Below, piece by piece: positions 35,295 through 44,852 of a stretch of DNA of 64,000 nt. The notes beneath the pieces are model-generated. The model ran no database searches, had not been told where the DNA came from, and was given only the letters and a program-made list of their open reading frames with translations. Position 1 is the stretch's first letter, and the number at the start of each line of letters is the position of its first letter. The stretch is from Ophiosphaerella korrae (lineage: Eukaryota; Ascomycota; Dothideomycetes; Pleosporales; Phaeosphaeriaceae): assembly GCA_028456385.1 (NCBI GenBank), contig JALNQF010000039.1:1-64000 (forward strand). The letters run 5' to 3'. Position numbers and translations under genes: made by a program.

Positions 35295-37914
35295 ATGCAT
35301 GCTTGGCCCTCAGCCTGCAGGCTGAAAGGCCACCAGGCTGAGGGCCAGCAACCGATACATGCGCTGCTGCAACGATGCCATGGCCTCCACGACAGCTTTT
35401 GGGAACGCGCATTCCAGTCTCCAGGCTCACACCATAAACGGCTCTGTCCACTTTGGTACGTTGCAGCATCACCCCCTGTCAATAAGAACGGGACGCTAAG
35501 CACACCTACGCTAGGACACGAGAACACGCTCAATCGTCTACCGTGCGCCAAAGACGCGCCCTTCAACTCGTACGCTAAGCAGCACGAGCCTGCCTGCCTC
35601 CCCGACACGCGCGTCGACCTCCTGCGCGAGATATACAGCTGGGCGGGTGGGCAAGACGAGCGGTGCATCTTCTGGCTCAGCGGCCTGGCAGGCACCGGCA
35701 AGTCGACAATCGCGCGGACCGTCGCGCGCACATACTACGACAAACAGCGTCTGGCGGCTAGCTTCTTCTTCTCGCGCGGCGGCGGCGACGTAGGCCATGC
35801 GCGCAAGTTTGTGACGAGTATCGCAGTGCAGCTCGCGCACAGCGTAGAAGCGTCGCGGGTGCACATTAGCAACGCTATTGCAGAGCACAGCGACGTTGTC
35901 AGCCAGTCGCTGCGCGATCAGTGGCAGCATCTTGTTCTCGGCCCGCTGTCGAAGCTGAACGAGCCAGGGCCATATGTTTTAGTCATCGATGCGCTCGACG
36001 AGTGTGACAGCGACGACAACATCCGTATCATCGTGCAGCTGCTGGCCGAGACGCCATCGACATCAGCGGGTGTTCGGCTGCGGGTGTTCCTGACGAGCAG
36101 ACCAGAAGTGCCGGTCCGGCACGGGTTCGGGCAGATAGCGGATACAGAGCACAAGGATGTTGTGCTGCACGAGATCACGCCATCGATCGTCGAGCGCGAT
36201 ATAGCTGCTTTCCTTGAGCACCACCTTAGGATCATCGCCAAGCAATGCTATCAGCATGCAGACTGGCCAGGCGCAGAAGTGATCAAGCTGTTAGTGCAGA
36301 GCGCAAGCGGCCTCTTCATCTGGGCCGCTACTGCTTGTCGCTTCATCCGAGAAGGCGGACAGTCTGTAGCTGACCGGCTGCGCGCTGTTCTCAGGGACAG
36401 CTCATCCAGCGAGGACTCTTGCACAGACGATCACTTAGAGGTTCTACCTAAAGAACGCTTAGACAGCATATACCTTACAGTGCTCGAGAGCCCCGTTCGC
36501 AGATACAGAAAGCAGGAAAAGAAGAAATGGTGCACACAGATAAGAGGGACGCTAGGGGCTATCGTCCTTCTGCAATCGCCGCTTTCTGCATCTTCGCTGG
36601 CTCGGCTACTCCGCGTTCCTGCAGAGGATGTTCATCGAACGCTACACGAGCTGCACTCTATCCTAGATGTCCCACAGGACCCGGACCGGCCCGTGCGTCT
36701 GCACCACCCTTCGTTCCGCGACTTCCTGCTCGATAGAAAGAGATGCGGTGACGATAGGTTCTACGTAGATGAGAAGAGCACCCACAAGAAGCTGGCGCGT
36801 CGCTGCCTTGAGCTCATGTCCGCGTCCAACCGTCTCCGACAAAACATCTGCAACCTTTCTACAGATGGGGTGCTAAGAAGAGAGGTAGACGAGAGCAGGA
36901 TTACGGCTAGCCTGCCTCCCGAGCTACAGTATGCGTGTCGTTACTGGGTTCATCATCTCGAGCGCGGCGAGTGCAGCATCGAAGATGGAGACGCCACGCA
37001 CCACTTCCTCGAGGAACACCTTCTTCACTGGCTCGAAGCTATGAGCCTAATCAATGAGACGAGTCTATGTGTGCGCTTAGTAGCAAGGTTACAATCGCTA
37101 GTGATGGTAGACCTTTCCTAGTGAAGTTATAGTCATTTTGCGCTAACTTAAGATACAGCCATCTAGTAGTACCGTTGCAAGTTTCCTCCACGATGCAAGT
37201 CGATTTTTGCTGCGATTCCTGCCCATTCTTGTAGAGGCGCCCCTCCAGATATACTCTTCGGCGCTTCTTTTCTCGCCTAACGCAAGCATTGTACAAGAGG
37301 TATTTATCGAGCAGGTGCCGCAGGCAGTGAAAGTACTTTCAGGGAGAGATGCAGATTGGGATGCATGCCGCAGCGTACTAGAGGGTCATTCGGATGCGGT
37401 CAGCGCGGTAGTGTTCTCGCCAGGCGGGCAGCTACTCGCCTCAGCATCTGACGACAGGACAGTGCGGGTGTGGGAGACAGCGACAGGACAGTGCCGCAGC
37501 GTGCTGAAGGGCCATTCAGGTTGGGTCAGGGCGGTGGTGTTCTCGCCAGACGTGCAGCTACTCGCCTCAGCATCTAACGACAGCACAGTGCGGGTGTGGG
37601 AGACAGCGACGGGACAGTGTCGCAGCGTGCTAGATCAGCCTTTACCTGTTTATCACATTGCTTTCTCGCTAGATAGCCAGTCACTCCAAACCAACAGGGG
37701 TGACATCTCTCTGCCGTCTAGTCTAATCGCTGTCCCCGCTATCCTACAAACCGAAGAACTTCCTTACACTGCAGTGGAGGGGGGGTGGATATTACGTCAA
37801 CAGCGGCGCTTTCTGTGGCTTCCTCCTGAGTATCGGGACTGCCTTACGGCAGTACACAAGCACATGGTTTGTTTAGGGTGTAGTTCTGGACGCATAGTAT
37901 TGCTTCGCTTATAA
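35295..37914 (+). CDS. NACHT-WD40 NLR-like protein
   Basis: Two exons, 35295-37106 and 37159-37914, joined in phase 0 across a 52-nt intron (GTAGAC...GCTAAC...ACAG), giving about 855 aa. Residues 1-75 are low-complexity and the true start is uncertain. The conserved part begins near LNRLPCAKDAPFNSY. The NACHT domain has a Walker A GLAGTGKST (about 130-138), a Walker B VLVIDALDEC (228-237), sensor-like LTSRPEVPVR and the winged-helix closing RLHHPSFRDFLLD. Exon 2 begins with the family linker FLHDASRFLLRFLPILVEAP, then two WD40 repeats of exactly 126 nt each (37367-37492 and 37493-37618), then the conserved tail ending CSSGRIVLLRL. The family is a STAND-type receptor system for heterokaryon incompatibility. 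Two repeats are few compared with HET-E/HET-D. No effector domain is visible N-terminally; the adjacent phosphorylase gene may supply it. Confidence 0.85.
35305..35346. repeat. Perfect 13-bp-arm hairpin at the NLR start
   Basis: GGCCCTCAGCCTG (35305-35317) and CAGGCTGAGGGCC (35334-35346) are perfect inverted arms around a 16-nt loop. The left arm also starts a 14-nt palindrome, CAGCCTGCAGGCTG. It lies in the ambiguous first codons of the NLR frame, directly after ATGCATGCATGC. Confidence 0.7.
37367..37618 (+). repeat. Two near-identical 126-bp WD40 units
   Basis: Tandem units of 126 bp, each encoding 42 residues, roughly 85-90% identical by eye. Differences cluster at the GHSDAV/GHSGWV and DDRT/NDST positions, which lie on the exposed face in WD40 repeats. 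Confidence 0.85.
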
Positions 37915-38383
37915 TAAGACGGCGCAGTTTTAAATAGACATCCTATAGCTCCTAAGTGAACAAATATTTTCCTTAAACACGAGCAAGGTGCTAAAGAGAT
38001 CCTCTGTGGTTTCAGGTACAAGTGCAAGTAACTATATCTACTTAGTTTATTTCCTACTCTTCTATACTACAGTTATAGAGCTGCTAACGCATTGTGATCG
38101 TTGCGAAGCGCTATCTTAAAGGTAGCACGCTTCAGCTACAGCAGAGCGAGAGAAAGCTCTAATTGATATCATGGTTGTCTCCACGTTCTACAGCCCTGAG
38201 CGCACTAGTACTAATTAATGAGATGCTCGCTCCTTGTTCGAGCCGCTATCGACGCTAAGACGCCACGCCCAGCGACATGCCTAGCAGCCGCAAGAATCCA
38301 GTAGCAGCGCTTCGGTACATTACGAGCCGCCAACCGTTAACGTGAATGTCACAAGACTTCCTTACACGAGTCGGTTGTAGCTG
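37806..38383 (+). repeat. Right arm of inverted repeat around the phosphorylase/NLR pair
   Basis: It covers the last ~37 codons of the intact NLR gene and about 470 bp downstream. Its reverse complement matches 32751-33374 with about 70% identity by eye, collinear along the whole arm. Confidence 0.7.
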
Positions 38384-39596
38384 ATGTCTAGCGCAGCTAG
38401 AATAAGGTTCTGTACACCAAGGATATAAGCTGTTGCTTAGCCGTGCGACTCGACCAAGCAACAAATCACTACCGCGGCGCAAACTAGCTCGCTGGAGACA
38501 GTAACTTGCCCGGTATACAATCTCTTTGTAGTTTTTCTATAGCTTAACGTGGTTTTGGACAGATGCAGGAAAGTTATAGGAGGCCTGAGGTAACAGCGCT
38601 ATGCAGCCTGACGGCCAATTGTAGTATTGTGAAGTAAGAATATCACGATAAGGATGCTAAGCTTACAAGTGGATAAGGGGCCAAGGTATCGATTCCGAGA
38701 TTGCCTACGCTATGCAGTTGCTGTTGGTGTTGTCAGGAGAGAAAGTGCTGTCAGTATTACGCTATGGCTGGTTTTCCGTTATGCATGGATGGACATTAAC
38801 CCTGAGTTAAACAAATTTCCATGCGTCTTTGATAGGATGTAGATATGCCTAGCAGCGTTTTATCTTCATGCTGACCGACTTGGATTTTTAGTAGTCTTCC
38901 TCGAGAGTATTATAAGGCCTTGGTAATTCACTCCTATAGGCTAGTCGTATCTCTTGTGAGAAATTGTACCCTGTATAAGCCTCTATAACATCAACTAACC
39001 TACCGTGACTACAAGTTGGGTGCTATGCGAAGTGTTTTATCTGCCAATCTTCAAGAATATCATAAGAGCTAGAGGATTAGATAGTGGTAGGCATTCTTGA
39101 TAAATGGTGCTTGCACGATCTCTGTTGCTTCGCCACTTATCTTATGTACCTAGGGCGCCCCAATGTACTAGCAAAGTTTCATTTCAAGCCTCACTATATC
39201 AAGATTGCTATAGCAGGATCACGACGACTACGACGCAAGCCATAAATAGACACCACACCCAAGCCATTTTTGGTGTACTTTAGATTGTGGCCTCTCTAGG
39301 CTGTTGCTAGTGAGTAGCGTTATTACCTTAAATCGGCACTAGAACAGTTTCGGGGTTAATTGTTTAGAAAAACCCCTGCAAATTACTTTGAAACCATGGC
39401 CTATCAGTCTTGGAAAGCATGTATAATATGAATTATATCGAGATATATACTGATAATATCTAATAAAGACAGATTAGCTCCACTGCAATGCCAAATCATC
39501 TCCCTAAGGGAATAGGGACTGGAGGTAATACTTGGACGCAAAAATTAAGAGAGTAGAATATAAGTTCTATCGACGACTATTTCCGGTTTCTCTTAT
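38384..39596. other. Intergenic, no gene seen
   Basis: Only a 62-codon frame (38654-38842) with no recognisable content. Composition becomes AT-richer toward 39400-39560. It probably contains the 3' end of the following minus-strand gene. Confidence 0.5.
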
Positions 39597-40904
39597 CTAG
39601 ACATCCAAGCCTACGTTCTTGCGGCAAGAAGGTACAAAGCCTATACCACTGGGTCTACTGGCGTCTTGGTCGCATACAAGAAGGTTAAACACGCATGCTC
39701 CCTTGGGGTCGGCCGGCAGCGTGTCCAAGTCGAATGGATTTGTCAACTGCTGCTTGCCGTTCGCATCGAAACAATCTGTGGGACCCTTCAACATTTGCTC
39801 CTTAGTCAAACCGTGTTTATCCAATATCTTCTGGGCGACATCTCTTTGACTTGTTGAATTATCATCCTCGTCCGCCTTCGTCATGAACCAAGTTGTGGAT
39901 GATTCAGAGCCTTCGTTCGGTTTGCAGAGTGTATCCGCTGCATTATCGTCACGGCACCCCTTTGTATTGAAAAGGCGGATAATAAAAATCTTTTGTGCCT
40001 GAAGTGCCAGACCGATCGAGTTCAAGGTAATAGCCTCAATGACCTTGTCCTGTATATCCGTCTGTGTAAAGTTCTGGCTGACCCCTAGAAACGCACCACC
40101 CTTAAGTACGGCGTTGATCCCATTGTCGACATTGTCAATCTCGGCATCCAGGATACTCTTCATTGTGTTTGAGATTGTGGCTTGGTATTCGCGAACTATG
40201 TCGCCTGTTGAGCTTGCAACATTGGACCATGCAAGGAACCTGTCTGTTGGCTTGGGTGGCTTGGTGCGGCCCAGGACAAAACCGAGCCCTGAATTCACCA
40301 AACCAGCACCTGTCGCCACCGGGCCGGTGAATGGGATTATACCTAAGACTGCGCCGAACATGGAGCCAAGGTTTTTAAGTGGTGTAATATCGTCCTTTGG
40401 GTCGGGGTAAAAATCTGTTACGATTTCGGGTAGTTTCAACGATATTATTGAGGATGCAAAAGTGATAGCCGTGTTAAGAGCATTCATGTAGTTGTTCCAG
40501 TTTTGGATAGCAATAGCGGCGTACCTGCGAATCATAAGTCAAAATAGAAGTAGAGACGGGCCACTGAAAGTGGGGCCGGCTGCTTGATGGGCAATGACTT
40601 ACCAGCCTGGCAATTGAATAGGCAAGCATGGCTGACCTGCATTACAGAACTGGTCGAGGCCACAAAAGAAGTTGGGCGCGCCAAAGGAATCTGCTAGGGA
40701 CTGTATATTGTTGGTAGTGGTTCGAGTGTAATTCTTGGCTGTTTCGACGAGGAAGTCGTCGATCTTGAGGCTATTCCACGTGTCTACAGATAGAGGTTCG
40801 GATGCACATGAATCTGCACCTTGGCCTACACCTTGGGGTCTGGCTAGTGGTGATGCTGAGACTAGGCTCATAGAGCCAAGCAAGAGGAGGCTTTGGGCAC
40901 GCAT
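39597..40904 (-). CDS. Secreted protein of unknown function (possibly DUF7872-like)
   Basis: Two exons, 40603-40904 and 39597-40524, joined across a 78-nt intron (GTAAGT...TTCGCAG) in phase 2 to give 409 aa. Residues 1-18 form a signal peptide (MRAQSLLLLGSMSLVSASPL). The mature protein has several Cys, including an N-terminal cluster (FFCGLDQFCNAGQPCLP), the conserved-looking LPGWYAAIAIQNWNNYMNAL across the splice site, a glycine-rich hydrophobic middle (GAVLGIIPFTGPVATGAG) and a Cys-containing C terminus. I believe it belongs to a fungal extracellular family of unknown function resembling DUF7872, but the family name is from memory. The hydrophobic middle could be amphipathic or membrane-interacting. 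Confidence 0.78.
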
Positions 40905-42621
40905 TGTGTGAAATTGGGGTCTCTCAAAGACTATGATTAATGAAATTAAAAAATGTGTTTCTAAGAATGTAATGAACGAACAGCTTGGTAGCGACTGCCA
41001 GGATCTATGCTCTACAAAGCGGCGTACAAGCCGGTTATAACCACAGCAGTGGTTTGAACATCATCAATCTCGGTGGTTCGACGGGCAGGGCCGTCAAATG
41101 TCAAGGCCTAGGGGTTATTGTCTGAAACTTGTAAATGAGAACTTAAGGCTGGGAAGGACCGAAAATATTATATGCCAACTCCCAAGGCCGTTGTGACAGC
41201 CACTTTGTATGATGTCGCGCATAGACGAAAGAAGCGAGATTCTACCACGCTAGCCCATATTGAGATGAACCCAAGTCTTTCGGATCTTTCGGCCGAATAC
41301 TCAAACAGAGTGCTTCTGCGTGAAACGATGACACCCGTTAGCATCGCTTGGCTTTTTAATGCATGTTCCCCATTTGTAGAGGTAGGGGTTAGATTTTGGA
41401 TGGATATAGCATAGTGTGAGATCAATAGGACGCACTGAAGCAATCCTCAGTCATACGAACAACAGGCCAATGCGTGATGTGGTTAGACTGTAGAAAGCAT
41501 CAATGAGCATCGAATCTCTTTCTTGATACCTATTCCAGCCTTAGACTTCTGTGCACACGCCACACGAGCTAAGATGCTGCTGGTACTTAGTAGCTGGGTA
41601 CATGCCTCCAGACTCAAATTTTTGGCCACCCCGAAGTAATGTGGCTCCTAAAGTTGGAGGGATTGATGTGGTATGTTCAGGTTCGCGAAGTAAGATCATC
41701 CACTGGTCGATTTTGTTGCATATCACAACACCCATTGATCAATTCCAGACTTGTTTCAATCATTGCATTTTCTGTATGATTTTGTTGACGATAAAGATGA
41801 TGCGAAACCATGCGATATACAATGATTGGGCTCTTCTCTATAAGATGATCGTATGTGCCAGGTTAGTGGTATGGTGGATATGTCACTCTACGTGAGATGC
41901 ATGAGATGATTAAAAGTGGATATTCACATCGCATACTCAACGATCGCAGTTGGAAACAAACATTCTTTGCGCAAGTAGACATGTCAAACTCACAGCACAT
42001 CGCAGCTACTAGCCAAGTCAATGTTTGGCTGCTTGAATCTCAAGGACGCTGTTGACAGGGACAACAAGCCTTCTATTCCTGAGGTCCTTGCCAGAAACCG
42101 GGCAAGCAGCACTTCGACGCGTCGTTGAGCCATGTCTAAGCGCATCTACCCACCGAGCGAGAAATCAGTCGCCACAATTGCCATAACCTTTCCTTCCTGT
42201 CTGCTGTTGTTCATGACTCTAGCGCTTGCGTGTTTCTCAGGTCAGATCGCGTTTTTGCGCTACCGCATTTTTCTATCCTACAAACAGCCTAGCAGCTACC
42301 AGAACTAGAACTTCAACTCAGCAAATCTCCGATCACGACATCGTGGTCAGCCTTTTGCAAGGACGGTTGAGCAATACTTATCCTCTAAACGTTACCGTTA
42401 CCGTTCCTGCCAGCACGTCATTCGGGCACGTCCGAGACATGGCAAAAATCCATCCATATGTTGTGACTGTCGTGTGGTGCGTGGACGTAGGGCTGATAAT
42501 GAAATTTTCATTTTACATCAAGACTATAAGCGCGAGACATCCTAGAATCAGCATTACTCCCAGTCCATCGCGTCTCTTGCACTGGAGGTGACCCGTGTTC
42601 CTCGTTCGCCTCTCGGCCAAT
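40905..42621. other. Intergenic region between divergent genes
   Basis: Holds the promoter of the secreted-protein gene (minus strand) and the leader of the permease gene. A 114-codon frame (41551-41895) and a GTG-started frame (42226-42591) show no protein-like content; the latter overlaps the probable 5' leader of the permease. Confidence 0.5.
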
Positions 42622-44190
42622 ATGACAAAGTTCCATTCCAAACAGCCGGATAGCACAGGCGATGTCCATGGCAGCGAAGATGGTGTACCCAACTCCAATA
42701 TCGACACAGGATCTCTCTACCAAGTACGGCAAGCGAAGCGCCAGATCGGCGTCACGTCTGCTGTCTTCCTGATCTTTAACCGCATGATTGGGACTGGCAT
42801 CTTTGCCACGCCCAGCGCCATCTTCTCCCTTTCCGGCAGCGTCGGCCTTTCTCTTTTCATCTGGGTAGCGGGAATGCTTATCGCAGCTGCCGGGATGGCC
42901 GTCTACCTCGAATTCGGAACAGCAATTCCTCGCAACGGCGGCGAGAAAAACTACCTCGAATACGTGTACCGAAGACCCAAATTCCTCGTCACTGGACTCT
43001 ACACCGGATATGTTGTTCTCCTTGGCTGGGCAGGCTCAAACTCTGTCGTCTTCGGCGAGTATATTCTCCATGCCGCGAATGTCGAAGTTAACCGCTGGAA
43101 CCAACGAGGTGTTGGCCTTGCATGCATCACTACCGCCTTCTTGATCCACGGCACGGCGCTCAAATGGGGTCTTAGGCTGCAAAATCTACTAGGGATCATC
43201 AAGCTCCTGATCATCCTTTTGATCGTTGTCTCGGGCTGGGCCGCGCTTGGAGGCGCCATTCGCATCGAAAAGCCGCACAACTTTGACAACGCTTTCAAGG
43301 GCACGACTGGCAGTGCATACGGAGTCGTCACAGCGTTATACAATGTCATCTGGAGCTATATCGGTTACAGCAATGCAAATTATGCTCTCAGCGAAACACG
43401 GAATCCGGTCCGAACACTCAAAATTGCTGCTCCTCTTGCTCTCGGCTCGGTTGCCGTGTTATACATGTTCGTCAATATTGCATACTTTGCCGCTGTACCT
43501 GCAGAGGATATTATATCATCCAAGCGCCTCGTTGCTGCGTCGCTGTTCCGCAACGTCTTTGGGCCTACTGCCGAGCGAGCCTTGTCAGTCTTTGTTGCTC
43601 TGTCAGCCTTTGGTAATGTTCTCAGTGTGATTTTCTCTCAAGGCCGTCTCGTCCAGGAGCTCGGGCGTGAAGGTATCCTTCCATTTTCAAGACTCTGGGC
43701 CAGCAATCGTCCTTTCAACGCTCCTCTTGCTGGTTTGTTTGAGCACTGGCTGGTTTCGGTCATTATTATGCTCGCCCCTCCTCCCGGCGATGCATATAAC
43801 TTCATTTTGAACGTTATCTCGTATCCACTCGCCATTGTCAACGTCTTCGTTGCTGGTGCGCTGGTTCATCTTTACCTCAACCGCAGCAAGTGGAACTGGC
43901 ATCCGCCAATTAGCGCATCACTCCCGGTTGCTATATTTTTCCTGCTCAGCAACATTTACCTTGTTGTCGCACCCTTCGTACCCCCAACTGAGGGCAATAG
44001 CGTTTATGAAAGCCTTCCGTATTACCTACACTGCCTTGTTGGTATTGCGATTATCCTTGCTGGCGGCGTGTATTGGCTTGTCTGGGCTGTTATCTTGCCA
44101 AGAATTGGAAATTATACCCTGGAAAGAGAGAAAATCGTTGATGATATAGATGGTTGGGAGAGGCATGTGTTCAAGCATGTGCCAAAATAA
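42622..44190 (+). CDS. MUP1: High-affinity methionine permease (MUP1 type)
   Basis: 522 aa from the ATG at 42622 (MTKFHSKQPD), one exon. It belongs to the amino acid-polyamine-organocation (LAT/YAT-like) transporters of the plasma membrane, which import methionine and related amino acids. The first transmembrane segment carries the unwound substrate-binding motif FNRMIGTGIFATPS. Further markers are the GTAIPRNGGEKNYLEYVYRR loop, about twelve hydrophobic segments and the IWSYIGYSNANYALSE segment typical of MUP1 proteins. Length is normal. An upstream in-frame GTG extends the frame but is not a eukaryotic start. In yeast the gene is induced by methionine starvation; nothing here shows that directly. 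Confidence 0.9.
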   Translation: MTKFHSKQPDSTGDVHGSEDGVPNSNIDTGSLYQVRQAKRQIGVTSAVFLIFNRMIGTGIFATPSAIFSLSGSVGLSLFIWVAGMLIAAAGMAVYLEFGTAIPRNGGEKNYLEYVYRRPKFLVTGLYTGYVVLLGWAGSNSVVFGEYILHAANVEVNRWNQRGVGLACITTAFLIHGTALKWGLRLQNLLGIIKLLIILLIVVSGWAALGGAIRIEKPHNFDNAFKGTTGSAYGVVTALYNVIWSYIGYSNANYALSETRNPVRTLKIAAPLALGSVAVLYMFVNIAYFAAVPAEDIISSKRLVAASLFRNVFGPTAERALSVFVALSAFGNVLSVIFSQGRLVQELGREGILPFSRLWASNRPFNAPLAGLFEHWLVSVIIMLAPPPGDAYNFILNVISYPLAIVNVFVAGALVHLYLNRSKWNWHPPISASLPVAIFFLLSNIYLVVAPFVPPTEGNSVYESLPYYLHCLVGIAIILAGGVYWLVWAVILPRIGNYTLEREKIVDDIDGWERHVFKHVPK

Positions 44191-44852
44191 GTATCTTGCT
44201 AAATCTTAAAATTCGACAAGACAGCTGCACAAGCAAGCAATATATAATTAGTCTGTATTTTGCCCATTTAATACCAAGCCCAATCCATGTTCTTTTGGTT
44301 CATCAGCGAAAGTCACTTATGAAATTGTTTTGGAATTTGTTCATTGTGGTATTCTGCATATCATGATTCCACTCGTGTACCCGAGAGCGTAAACTGTAAA
44401 ATGTTCATCCCGCAACAAAATGACTGTAGCGTCATATCTTCTACGAGTGTATTCAGAATGATGTGACAATAGCTCATGGATACGTGAAAAAAAAAAAAGA
44501 AAAACCATCTTGGGGTTGCTACCACAAAACCAAAGATGCATTGATCGTGTACCTGTGAGTGTGGGAGTGCTTGATTATGGGGCCAACCTTGCTCCTCAAC
44601 TACTGGCCGGTGATGTATGCGAAATTGCGTATATTGATTCATTCAATTTCATACTAGAGTTCCGCGCGATCAAGGACTCGCCATCATTGAGTGTGCAATG
44701 TCAAATGCGAGGAGATGACCCGCTAATATTAAGATTATGTGAAGCGCTGTAGAAGGGGGCAGGGCGATAGATGGGTGCATTACGCCCTAAACAAGAGCCT
44801 CATCTCCAACTCCAAGATTATCGTTCAATTCATGCCAAGCTATTGCCACTCG
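44191..44852. other. 3' region between convergent genes
   Basis: Terminator region of the permease gene (plus) and the deubiquitinase gene (minus). It contains a 12-base A run inside an A-rich tract at about 44486-44504. No gene seen. Confidence 0.5.

Noticed and set aside
35616..35625. Exact match to the TOXE-box consensus (TNCGNGAGAT on plus strand)
   Set aside because: It lies inside codons of the NLR (LLREI). One hit to a degenerate 10-mer in 64 kb is expected by chance. A 9/10 match at 28757-28766 is equally weak.
42226..42591. 121-codon frame upstream of the permease
   Set aside because: No protein-like features. It overlaps the probable 5' leader and the upstream extension of the permease frame.
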